The position numbers and the translations under genes were made by a program. A DNA stretch of 47,625 bases from a bacterium (lineage in GTDB: Bacteria; Desulfobacterota; DSWW01): positions 1 through 47,625 of the forward strand of contig JANQFG010000004.1 in assembly GCA_028277985.1 (NCBI GenBank), written 5' to 3'. Positions 22,808-30,883 of this stretch are shown in pieces. Each line of letters starts with the position of its first letter. The first letter of the stretch is position 1. The notes under the pieces were generated by a model that was not told the origin of the DNA, made no database searches, and saw only the letters and a list, made by a program, of their open reading frames with translations.

Positions 22808-25201
22808 TCACACCTCCTTCGGGAATGCGGTATCCAGCCTGGATATGATGGTCATGTCCGCCACGTCCTTCGGATCACCGACCCTTTCGATCTTAACCGC
22901 ACAGATCTTGAACTCGGGCTGCTTGGAGCCGGGGTCGAACGCATCGATGGTGACGCGGTTGATCATCCGGTCCCAGTCCTGGTCGAACCACGGGACGAAG
23001 AGAATCCCGGGCAGAGATCTCTTGACCACGCGGGCCGGTAGGAGGTTGAACCCTCTTCGGCTCGTCATCTTGACCATGTCGCCATTCCGGATCCCGTATT
23101 CCTTCGCATCCTCGGGGTTGATCTCTACGTAGGCATTCGGCTGGGAGCGGGCGATCTCCGGGACGCGCATGGTCATCGTGCCCGAGTGCCATTGCTCGAT
23201 GACCCGGCCGGTGGTCAGGAAGAAGGGGTATTCCTTGTCGGGCGGCTCTTCCGGCCCCTTGTAGGGCCGGAGGAAGACGTTTGCCTTGCCCTCGTGTTTC
23301 TTGTCCGCATAGAAGTAAATCATTGCCTGGGGGGGAACCTTCACGATCTTCGGCATGTCCATGATCGGGTCCTTGCCCCGAACATATCGGTACTCCGTGC
23401 CCGGACTCTTCTCGTCGGGACAGGGCCACTGAAGTCCGCCGTCGAGCTCGGCGAGCCTTTCGCGCGTCATGCCGTAGATCGTGTGCTCCGTGTTCTTGAC
23501 GCATTCCCTGTAATCGTCCCAGGCCATGGCGTACGCCTGCTCCGGGTCGCTCATGTTCCAGGGAATGAGCTTCTCGAACCCCATTCGTTTGGCGATCTGA
23601 GCGCCGATCCAGAGATCCGGCTTTGCCTCGCCCGGCGGCTCAACGCATTTGTGCGTGAGCTGGCTGCGCCGCTCGGAGCATCCATACACACCACCCTTCT
23701 CGAAGATGAAGGCGGCAGGAAGCACCACGTCGGCGAACTGAGTGGTTCGGGTCGGAAAGATCTCCAGCACAACGAGGTACGCGTCCTTCATGCCCTTGAA
23801 GTACTTGTTCGCGTTCGGCAGAGACTGGGCCGGGTTGGTGGTGCAAACCAGCATCCCCTTGATCGGTTTGTTCTTGTCCTGTTCGGCCCCCATGTTGTCG
23901 AACATCTTCATGGTGTGAAACCCGGGCTTCGGATCGATGACGCCCTGGGGGATCTTCCATGCCTTCTCGACCTGTTTCCGCACCGCTTCGCTCTTGACGG
24001 GTCGGGTTCCGGGCAGGAGGTGGCATAGGGTCCCTGTCTCGCGAACACCGCCGCATGCGTTCGGCTGCCCGGTGAGGGAGAACGAGTCGGCCCCCTCCTT
24101 GCAGATATTGCCCGTAATGAGGTGAAGGTTGTGCACCAGGTTGTTGGCCCAGACGCCCCGGGTCCGCTGATTGAGGCCCATGGTCCAGAGGCTCATGGTC
24201 GGACCCTGCGAGCCGAAGAGCCGGGCCGCCTCCACGATATTCGCTGCCGGGACGCGCGAGAGTTTCTCCACCTTTTCCGGCGTGAATTGGTCGAGGAATT
24301 TCTTGTACTCCTCGAAGCTCACGACTTCCTTGCCGGTGGTGAAACGGCACAGGTTGTTTGTGAAGAAGCTGTCCGTCCACCCGTTCTTGATGATCTCCCG
24401 GGCCATGCAGTGGAACACGGCGAGATCCGTGCCCGGGTCTGTGGGCAGCCAGACGTCTGCAATCCTCGCGGTCGGGGTGTACCGCGGTTCGCAGACGATG
24501 ATGTTGATCAGGTCAGGGTGCTTGAGCTTCTGCCGCGCGACGCGCCGGAAGATGATCGGATGACACTCCGACATGTTCGAGCCCACGATGAAGAAGGTCT
24601 TCGCCTTCTCGATGTCGGCGTAGGATCCTGCCGGCTCGTCGGTTCCGAAGGTGGATACATAGCCGCCGACGGCGGAAGCCATACAGAGACGGGGATTACC
24701 CTCCACCATGTTCGACCGCAGGCCACCCTTCCAGAACTTGTTGAAGGTGTAGCTCTCCTCGGTCATGGCCTGGCCAGAGCCGTAGTAGGCCACCGCGTCT
24801 TTGCCGTGATCCTCTCTTAGCTGCTTGAACTTGCTCGCCACCGTATCGAGGGCCTTGTCCCAGGATACTTTTTCGAACGTACCGTCCGACTGCCGGATCA
24901 TCGGGTACTTGATCCTGTCCGGATGGTACATGCTCAGGAAGCCCTTGAACCCTTTTACACAAAGGAATCCATAGTTGGTCGGCGCCTTCGGGTTTCCCCG
25001 GATGCCGACCAGCTTGCCGCCCCGGACGCCAAGGAAGATGCCGCATCCGGTTCCACAGAACCGGCAGGCACCCTTGATCCATTTGTCAACCACCACGTCC
25101 CGCTCGCCCGCCTTGAGGGTTCCTGCGAAAGGAATGCCCAGTGCGCTCGCCGCAAAGGCGGCGGCAGAAGCCTTGATCATCTCTCTTCGGGTCATCTTCA
25201 T
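22808..25201 (-). CDS. napA: Periplasmic nitrate reductase catalytic subunit NapA
   Basis: A 797-residue bis-MGD molybdoenzyme reducing nitrate to nitrite in the periplasm. The Tat signal is TRREMIKASAAAFAASALG. The [4Fe-4S] set is C46-x2-C49-x3-C53-x27-C81, followed by Lys83 for electron transfer. The molybdenum ligand Cys173 sits in NPRLCMASAV, the NapA signature, which separates it from formate dehydrogenases (Cys/Sec-His) and NarG (Asp). The C-terminal GRVIEQWHSGTMTMRVPE and YVEINPEDAKEYGIRNGD are the usual cofactor-binding domain IV. The size is near 800 residues, as in larger NapA forms. The ATG at 25201 has GGAGG 5 nt ahead. It follows napM directly. Confidence 0.95.
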   Translation of the reverse strand: MKMTRREMIKASAAAFAASALGIPFAGTLKAGERDVVVDKWIKGACRFCGTGCGIFLGVRGGKLVGIRGNPKAPTNYGFLCVKGFKGFLSMYHPDRIKYPMIRQSDGTFEKVSWDKALDTVASKFKQLREDHGKDAVAYYGSGQAMTEESYTFNKFWKGGLRSNMVEGNPRLCMASAVGGYVSTFGTDEPAGSYADIEKAKTFFIVGSNMSECHPIIFRRVARQKLKHPDLINIIVCEPRYTPTARIADVWLPTDPGTDLAVFHCMAREIIKNGWTDSFFTNNLCRFTTGKEVVSFEEYKKFLDQFTPEKVEKLSRVPAANIVEAARLFGSQGPTMSLWTMGLNQRTRGVWANNLVHNLHLITGNICKEGADSFSLTGQPNACGGVRETGTLCHLLPGTRPVKSEAVRKQVEKAWKIPQGVIDPKPGFHTMKMFDNMGAEQDKNKPIKGMLVCTTNPAQSLPNANKYFKGMKDAYLVVLEIFPTRTTQFADVVLPAAFIFEKGGVYGCSERRSQLTHKCVEPPGEAKPDLWIGAQIAKRMGFEKLIPWNMSDPEQAYAMAWDDYRECVKNTEHTIYGMTRERLAELDGGLQWPCPDEKSPGTEYRYVRGKDPIMDMPKIVKVPPQAMIYFYADKKHEGKANVFLRPYKGPEEPPDKEYPFFLTTGRVIEQWHSGTMTMRVPEIARSQPNAYVEINPEDAKEYGIRNGDMVKMTSRRGFNLLPARVVKRSLPGILFVPWFDQDWDRMINRVTIDAFDPGSKQPEFKICAVKIERVGDPKDVADMTIISRLDTAFPKEV

Positions 25202-25258
25202 GGCATCCTCCAAAGTTCCAGGTGCGCCGGTCGTACTGTGCCGCAGTTCATGGGAGCG

Positions 25259-25762
25259 CTAGAAGCCGGGTACCTTGAACTCAAGTTCCCTGTCAGGAGC
25301 AAAGGCCTTGTACTTGTCGATCTTGTGAACCGTGAAATAGTGAACCTTGTGGCAGAAGGAGCAATTGGTGATCAGGCTGTCCACCGGCATGTGCTCCACC
25401 TGCTGCGAGTGGCACCCTATGCAGACCGCCCTGTCCGGCATGGCCCTGTAGTTGACTGCATCCCCGTGGCATATGCCGCACTTGACGTTGTTGATCCCGT
25501 GCTTGGAGGCCACCCATTGGTTGTACGCTGCCGGAGTGTCCTTCTTGTGGCAATCCATGCAGTTCTGCTTGCCGAATTGCACGCGGTGGCAATCCGGTGT
25601 CTCGCCGGGCGCCAGCGGCGGTGGCCGGAAGTCCTTCCAGTTCGGATCCAGGGGGCTCGATAGCGGCGTTTTGGGGCAGTCCGGACAATCCTCAGCGAAG
25701 GTGACAACCGCGATGCCAAGGGCCAGAGCCAGCGTGATCAGTGAAAAGGCTCTTTTCCTCAT
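25259..25762 (-). CDS. napM: Tetrahaem cytochrome c, NapM-like
   Basis: A 167-residue secreted tetrahaem cytochrome. A signal peptide spans residues 1-23 (RKRAFSLITLALALGIAVV). Four CxxCH sites occur: CMDCH at 68, CGICH at 95, CIGCH at 114 and CSFCH at 134. The position directly before napA, with napD, napG and napH after, is the order of the Desulfovibrio desulfuricans napCMADGH operon, where NapM is a tetrahaem cytochrome. It should carry electrons to NapA in the absence of NapB. GGAGGGAAAAGG precedes the ATG. Two extra Cys (CPDCP) follow the signal and are not haem sites. Confidence 0.85.
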   Translation of the reverse strand: MRKRAFSLITLALALGIAVVTFAEDCPDCPKTPLSSPLDPNWKDFRPPPLAPGETPDCHRVQFGKQNCMDCHKKDTPAAYNQWVASKHGINNVKCGICHGDAVNYRAMPDRAVCIGCHSQQVEHMPVDSLITNCSFCHKVHYFTVHKIDKYKAFAPDRELEFKVPGF

Positions 25763-25795
25763 CCTTTTCCCTCCTGATAGAAGAGGCGTATGGAA

Positions 25796-26623
25796 TCATT
25801 TCTCTCTGAGCGACTCGACGAGAGCTGGCACCGCCGGTGCCCCGATCTCGGAAAGCGCATCACCCGCCAGTTTGGCTGCTTTTTCGTTGCCGTGAATGAC
25901 CAAATCGATCAACAGTCCCACCGCCGGCTCCCCGATCTTCACCAAAGCCTCGGAAGCCGCCGATGCGGAAACCGAATCTCCCTTCTTCAGAACCTCTACG
26001 AGTCCGGGCACGACAGGTTTGCCCATCCTGCTCAGGGCCTCCGCCGCGGCGTGTCTCGACCTCTCGTCTTCGCTGCCCAGAGTGTGGATCAACGGGGGTA
26101 CGGATGCCTCGCCGATCTTCACCACGGCCAGGATGGCAGCGTCTCTGACCGGTCGGCTCCGATCTCCGAGACATGCGATCAATCCCGGAAGCGCGGATTC
26201 GCCCTCCGCCCCGACACTGAACAAAGCCAGGGCAGCCGCCTCCCTGACCAGGGGATCCTTGTCTTCGAGGGCTTCCGTGAGGGCCGGAACCGCCGGGGCC
26301 GCCGCCCCGCCTATCTCAGCAAGGGCACCCACCACCGATAGACGTACCATCTCGTTCGAATGTCGGATGGCGCCCGCAAGGGCCCGGACCACCTCCTCGT
26401 CAGCTCTTCCCCTGTCTCTGATCTCCTCGGCCGCCCGTATGGCTTCGAGCGGATCAGAGCCCTCGATCCGGCTCCTCAGGGAAGAGGAATCCTCTGCAAG
26501 AGCCTCCTCCAGGCACCCTGCGGCCGGGTGCAGGCTCATGCCCAGTGCAAGGACGGTGATCATGGAAAAGCGGCAGTACGAGCTGCCCGCGATTCCTCTG
26601 ACCCGTCGGGCCGGGCAAGCCAT
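25796..26623 (-). CDS. Exported HEAT-repeat protein
   Basis: A 275-residue helical-repeat protein. At least six HEAT/PBS-lyase-like repeats of about 30 residues run from residue 80 to the end, with the recurring pattern VRxAAxxALxxIGxxAVPxLxxxL. The N-terminus has basic residues and a hydrophobic stretch (SMITVLALGMSLHPAAGC), a probable signal with a possible acylated Cys. Start 26623 is used because GGAGG then has normal spacing; 26632 lies on top of the ribosome site. Lying between the NrfD-type gene and napM it may serve as a periplasmic scaffold for the cytochrome complex, but this is inference. Confidence 0.8.
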   Translation of the reverse strand: MACPARRVRGIAGSSYCRFSMITVLALGMSLHPAAGCLEEALAEDSSSLRSRIEGSDPLEAIRAAEEIRDRGRADEEVVRALAGAIRHSNEMVRLSVVGALAEIGGAAAPAVPALTEALEDKDPLVREAAALALFSVGAEGESALPGLIACLGDRSRPVRDAAILAVVKIGEASVPPLIHTLGSEDERSRHAAAEALSRMGKPVVPGLVEVLKKGDSVSASAASEALVKIGEPAVGLLIDLVIHGNEKAAKLAGDALSEIGAPAVPALVESLREK

Positions 26624-26664
26624 CGTCTTCATTCCTCCACCAATTCTGAGAGAGCGGTCACGCC

Positions 26665-27882
26665 TCAGGCAGACACCTGGCTGTCTATGGTGAACTCCCC
26701 GGTTTCAATGGGAATGATGATCTTCAGAATCAGGGTGAAGACCATGATGCCCACGCCCCATATCCCCATCATGACCATGACCTCGGTCATCGTGGGGGCA
26801 TATTCCCACACCTCGCCCAGGGGCGAGGGGATGAATCCGGGAACCACGAGGCCCAACCCCTTCTCGATCCAGATGCCCACGATCATCAGCAGACACCCCA
26901 GGTTCAAGGTCGTGAAATTCTTCCTCGAGGTGGGAAACAGGAAGATCAGGAAAGCGATCACATTGAACACGAGGGCCGTCCACATCCAGGGGACCAGGGA
27001 ATCCTTGCCGTGCAGGCCGGCATAGAGATACTTCATCGGAGCCAGGTGAACGGTGTCCGAATAGACCTCCTTGAAGATCTCCGCGCCGAGCAGGAACAGA
27101 TTGATCGCCATGGCATAGCAGATGAGCTCCGCGATCTTGTAAAGGGCCTCGTTCGTTACGTGGAATTTCGTGTACTTCCGGACGATCTGGTAGATCAGTA
27201 TGATCAGGGCCGGCCCGGAACAGAAGGCGGATGCGAGAAACCTCGGAGCGAGAATCGATGCGTTCCAGAACGGGCGCGCCGGCAGCCCATTGTATAGAAA
27301 GGCGGTTACCGTATGAATGCTCACCGCCCATGGGATCGACAGCAGGATAAAGGGGAGGATGAAGGACATGTTCGGCTCTTTCTTCTGATAGGCCCTGTAC
27401 AGCAAATAACCTGCAATCGTGACGCTCAGAAGGAGATAGCCGTTTACAACGACGAGGTCCCAGCTCAGCATGGACCTCGGCAGATTCAGCATGCCCAGGA
27501 AGGGGATGAGGTGCCAGAACCGCTCCGGCCTGCCCAGGTCCGCGGTCACGAACATGAGGACCATCAGGATGGCGCTGACCGCCAGGGCTTCGGCCACGAT
27601 GACGATTTCCTTGATCGGCCCGAAATCATAGAGATACGCCGGAATGATCAACAAGACGGCGGCTGCGGCCACACCGACCAGGAAGGTGAAGTTCCCTATG
27701 TACAGGCCCCAGGACACGTAGCTCGTCATTCCGGTTACGATGAGCCCGTTCTTCAGCTGCCAGGCATAGCCCAGAATCCCGACGGCAATCACCGTCAGAA
27801 GGAAGGCGAGCCACAAGTAGTAGCCGGGCGGCCCCTTCAACAACCTTTGGATTGCCCCTGAAACGAATCCGGATCTCCGCAC
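26665..27882 (-). CDS. NrfD/PsrC-family quinone-interacting membrane subunit
   Basis: A 405-residue integral membrane protein with about ten hydrophobic segments from residue 20 to 390. GPPGYYLWLAFLLTVIAVG, TSYVSWGLYIGNFTFLVGV, ADLGRPERFWHL and PWAVSIHTVTAFLYNGL are typical of the long NrfD clade found in Hmc, Dsr (DsrP) and Qrc complexes. Such proteins bind quinone and may couple redox to proton movement. The start GTG at 27882 has GAGAGG 7 nt ahead; the TTG at 27909 would overlap the preceding gene. Adjacent Tat ferredoxin and tetrahaem cytochrome genes complete a membrane redox module. Confidence 0.92.
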   Translation of the reverse strand: MRRSGFVSGAIQRLLKGPPGYYLWLAFLLTVIAVGILGYAWQLKNGLIVTGMTSYVSWGLYIGNFTFLVGVAAAAVLLIIPAYLYDFGPIKEIVIVAEALAVSAILMVLMFVTADLGRPERFWHLIPFLGMLNLPRSMLSWDLVVVNGYLLLSVTIAGYLLYRAYQKKEPNMSFILPFILLSIPWAVSIHTVTAFLYNGLPARPFWNASILAPRFLASAFCSGPALIILIYQIVRKYTKFHVTNEALYKIAELICYAMAINLFLLGAEIFKEVYSDTVHLAPMKYLYAGLHGKDSLVPWMWTALVFNVIAFLIFLFPTSRKNFTTLNLGCLLMIVGIWIEKGLGLVVPGFIPSPLGEVWEYAPTMTEVMVMMGIWGVGIMVFTLILKIIIPIETGEFTIDSQVSA

Positions 27883-27898
27883 GCTCAAGCCTCTCGTG

Positions 27899-28807
27899 TC
27901 AGGTTGCAAAGAAATAGTAGAATTTCGGTTGTGTGTTCAGGTCTTCCTTCAGCCGGAAGACCCTCTTGTTCTTCAGTATCCAGCTGATCTCGCTCGCCGG
28001 GTCCAGCAGATTCCCGAACTTGCGCGCCCCCACGGGGCAGGCCTCGAGGCAAGCAGGGTAGCGGCCCTTTCGCACCCTCTGGATGCAGAAGTGACACTTC
28101 TCCATCACGTTGCGCATCCGTGGGCGGTTGCCGAGATAGTGGGTATTCGTGTTGAGCTTGTCTTGCGGGATGACCGGATCCGCCCAGTTGAACCAGCGGG
28201 CCATGTACGGGCAGGCGGCCAGGCAGTAGCGGCAGCCGATGCACCAGTTGTAGTCCACGACAACGATCCCGTCCGGCTCTTTGTACGTTGCCCCGATGGG
28301 GCACGCCTGTTCGCACCTGGAATTCTCGCAGTGCTGACACTGGACCGGCATGTAGTAGTAACCCTCCTGGGGAACTCGGTCCGTGTCGTAGTAAATGTCG
28401 GATGCCTCGAGATCCATGGTCCCGTTCTCGAAGCGAAGCACACGGATGTACTGAATCTCGGGATCTCGGGTGAGGTTGTTCTCCTCCACGCAGGCGTGCA
28501 CGCACTTGCGACAGCCGATGCATCGCTGGATGTCCAGGGCGTACCCGAACAGGGTCCCGTCGATGGGGCCCTCGGCTCCCACCACGAACTCCTTGCCGTA
28601 CTTTGCCTTGTACTGCGTCTCGAGCCTTTCCAGGGTGCGCTTGATCTCTTCCGGACTCAGCCTTGTGAAATGCTGCTGAACAAAGGCCTGCCAGTCACAG
28701 CCGCTGACCGCCAGCATGCCGGCAATGCCCGCGGCCCCGGTCAGGAAACCGCGCCTGCTCAGGTGCAGTGCTTGTCCGTCCGTCGAATCGGCCTTCTTCT
28801 TGCTCAT
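27899..28807 (-). CDS. Tat-exported 4Fe-4S ferredoxin subunit (HmcB/DsrO-like)
   Basis: A 302-residue periplasmic iron-sulfur protein. LSRRGFLTGAAGIAGMLAVSGC provides a twin-arginine signal with Arg18-Arg19 and a lipobox-like VSGC with Cys37, so it may be a Tat lipoprotein. Four cluster motifs follow: CIGCRKCVHACVEEN, CQHCENSRCEQACP, CIGCRYCLAACPYM and CHFCIQRVRKGRYPACLEACP. This is the standard partner of NrfD-type subunits in DsrO, HmcB and QrcC. The ATG at 28807 is 12 nt after the tetrahaem gene stop. It should carry electrons between the NrfD protein and the cytochromes. Confidence 0.92.
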   Translation of the reverse strand: MSKKKADSTDGQALHLSRRGFLTGAAGIAGMLAVSGCDWQAFVQQHFTRLSPEEIKRTLERLETQYKAKYGKEFVVGAEGPIDGTLFGYALDIQRCIGCRKCVHACVEENNLTRDPEIQYIRVLRFENGTMDLEASDIYYDTDRVPQEGYYYMPVQCQHCENSRCEQACPIGATYKEPDGIVVVDYNWCIGCRYCLAACPYMARWFNWADPVIPQDKLNTNTHYLGNRPRMRNVMEKCHFCIQRVRKGRYPACLEACPVGARKFGNLLDPASEISWILKNKRVFRLKEDLNTQPKFYYFFAT

Positions 28808-28819
28808 TGCACTCAACCT

Positions 28820-29413
28820 TCAATGCCCTGCATCGGCTTCATGCGGCGTTCTCGGTTTGCGTGGGGGAGGCATGGGCTTGATCGGCCTGTACAGCGGCCT
28901 GTGCGGGTTGTGGCAGTGGGTGCACAGATGGTAGGTCTTCGGCCCATTCCAGTACCCGATCCTCTTTCCGTGGATTCCGTTCCGCCAATCCCTGTACTTG
29001 GTTCCGTGGCATTTCCCGCAGAGTTCATAAGAATGTTCAAAAGTGATCGGTTTTCCGTCGCTCAGAGGAACGAGGTATTCCCGCTCCTTGGCGCTGTGGC
29101 AATCCAGGCACCACACGCGGACCCCGCCGTGGTGGAGCTGGATGTTGGTATGGACCCGCAGCACCTCTTCCCGGGTCCAGTTGATCTCGAAATCCTTCTC
29201 CGGCCCGTGGCAGGCACGACAGGGAGTGATCGTCTTGGGCAGAGGCTCGAAGGGTACCGGATACTCCTCGTCCCCTTTGTTGGCCATGGGCTCGACCGCG
29301 GGCTTGAAGGACTCAGCTCCCGACCCCTCAATCCACGCAAAGAGAGCGACCGCTCCTGCCACCATCATTGCCAGCAAGATAGCTTCACGCCCTGTTCGGT
29401 TGCTTCCTCTCAT
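28820..29413 (-). CDS. Membrane-anchored tetrahaem cytochrome c
   Basis: A 197-residue cytochrome with one N-terminal membrane segment (residues 10-29, EAILLAMMVAGAVALFAWIEG) and four CxxCH sites at 65, 102, 132 and 164. The spacing (about 30 residues) and the Pro-rich C-terminus are not those of NapC/NrfH as far as I can tell, so a family name is withheld. Other His residues (HTN, HHGG, HGK) could be distal ligands. It sits between the octahaem cytochrome and the Tat ferredoxin and probably links the two in the periplasm. Confidence 0.85.
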   Translation of the reverse strand: MRGSNRTGREAILLAMMVAGAVALFAWIEGSGAESFKPAVEPMANKGDEEYPVPFEPLPKTITPCRACHGPEKDFEINWTREEVLRVHTNIQLHHGGVRVWCLDCHSAKEREYLVPLSDGKPITFEHSYELCGKCHGTKYRDWRNGIHGKRIGYWNGPKTYHLCTHCHNPHRPLYRPIKPMPPPRKPRTPHEADAGH

Positions 29414-29450
29414 GAATGCGCTCTTCTCGAGTTATGATAGGAATCCGAAT

Positions 29451-30806
29451 CTACTTGGCGACCTCGCCTCCGTATCTCTCATCGTAGAAGGTCTCGAGCT
29501 TCTTCAGCTCCTCCTTGCTCATGCCCTCTTTGTGCCACTTATGTCGAGGGTCGCTGTAGACGTGCTTGTCCAGGAACGAGTCCGCCTTCCAGCCGAGGAG
29601 GTGTTTCACTTCCGGGATGTAGTACTTGTAGAAATGCTTGGCCACTTCGTACAGGCCGTGCCACCAGGCGTAGTCAGGGCCGCTCATGGAAGCGCCGTGC
29701 CTGGCCCGGCGGCCCTCGTGATGCCAGAGCTCCCAGAAGATCCAGTCGAGGTCATCGTCGAAATTCGCCTTGCTGAGCTTGCCCATCTCCATCAATTCTT
29801 CCCGCATGTTCTTGGCCGGGATCGCGAACTTGGTGTTGTAGAGCTCCACAAGGTTGTCGAACTGCAGATAGAAGCCTTCGATCATCGGCTCGCCGTGGCA
29901 TTGACGGCAAACATCCTTCATCGCTTCCCTGCGCTCTTTCCAGTTCTCCAGCTTCTTGGAGACCACGGGACGAAGGGTCCAGGAGATCCTGTCTCCGACG
30001 TCGTGGGTGGCTTTCTGATTCGGTGTGGCGCTGAGGTGGCACGTCGCACACGTGGCCGTGTCCTTGTAGTCCACGCCCACGATCCACTCGACGTTGTCCA
30101 CGTTCAGATTGTCCCGGAAGGCCTGATAGAGGATGCCGTGCTTGGACTCGTTGTAGACCTCCATCTGCGGATGATCCGGCCCGAGATGGCACTTGCCGCA
30201 GGCGTCGGGCCGTCGTGCCTGTCCCACCGAGAATCGGTGACGGGTGTGGCATGCCGAACAGCTGCCCTTGCTCCCATCCGGGTTGATGCGGCCGATCCCC
30301 GTGTTCGGCCAGGTGGCAGGGTCGAGCTTTCCGTTCTCCAGTACCTTGATGTTCGAACCGTGACACTGGCGGCACCCTGTGGCAACGGCGGCGCCGCCGC
30401 CCAGCACCGTACCCAGATAGTTGTCCAGGGAGTTGAGGATGTTTGCGCCCTTCGCATGGTGAGAGGGCTGCTGCTGCTCGAACTGCTCCTTGTGGCAACG
30501 GGAACAGTCCTTGGGCGTGACGAGCTGGGCGATCCAGAAGCCCCGGTGATCGTATCCGTCCGGATCGGCAGGCGTCTTCTCGGTCTGCTTCTCGGCCCTG
30601 TGGCAGTCGTAACAGTTCACGCCTGCCTGTCCCATCCTTCCCTGCCGCCACATTCCGTGGAGGCCGGGCGTCTTCAGCTCATGGCATTTGATGCACACCT
30701 GTCCTTCCGGAGAACCATACAGCTTCGGGTCCACCTCTTTCTTGGCTTCAGCCGAAGACCAGCAAACCAAAGCCGCCAGTGTGACCAGGAAGAGAATGCG
30801 TCTCAT
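29451..30806 (-). CDS. Octahaem cytochrome c of the hydroxylamine oxidoreductase (HAO) family
   Basis: A 451-residue exported protein with a Sec signal (RRILFLVTLAALVCWSSAEA) and eight CxxCH motifs at residues 38, 65, 101, 145, 183, 203, 253 and 300. The motif order, the WRQGRMGQAGVNCYDCH segment and the downstream WHHEGRRARHGASM then GPDYAWWHG stretch identify the HAO-like family. Members oxidise hydroxylamine or, as in epsilonproteobacterial HaoA, reduce nitrite to hydroxylamine. Placement with NapA favours the reductive direction, but this depends on whether the crosslinking Tyr is present (Tyr379 is a candidate). The ATG at 30806 has CAGGAG 8 nt ahead. Confidence 0.88.
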   Translation of the reverse strand: MRRILFLVTLAALVCWSSAEAKKEVDPKLYGSPEGQVCIKCHELKTPGLHGMWRQGRMGQAGVNCYDCHRAEKQTEKTPADPDGYDHRGFWIAQLVTPKDCSRCHKEQFEQQQPSHHAKGANILNSLDNYLGTVLGGGAAVATGCRQCHGSNIKVLENGKLDPATWPNTGIGRINPDGSKGSCSACHTRHRFSVGQARRPDACGKCHLGPDHPQMEVYNESKHGILYQAFRDNLNVDNVEWIVGVDYKDTATCATCHLSATPNQKATHDVGDRISWTLRPVVSKKLENWKERREAMKDVCRQCHGEPMIEGFYLQFDNLVELYNTKFAIPAKNMREELMEMGKLSKANFDDDLDWIFWELWHHEGRRARHGASMSGPDYAWWHGLYEVAKHFYKYYIPEVKHLLGWKADSFLDKHVYSDPRHKWHKEGMSKEELKKLETFYDERYGGEVAK

Positions 30807-30883
30807 AACGTGCACTCCTGCATCTGTGATCGTTGTTTACGGCCATGAACACCGAAGCCCTGGACAGGCAAGGCCGGAGTCCG

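Noticed and set aside
27896..29437. 513-codon open frame on the plus strand
   Set aside because: It is antisense to the Tat ferredoxin and the tetrahaem cytochrome, which carry ordered Cys motifs.
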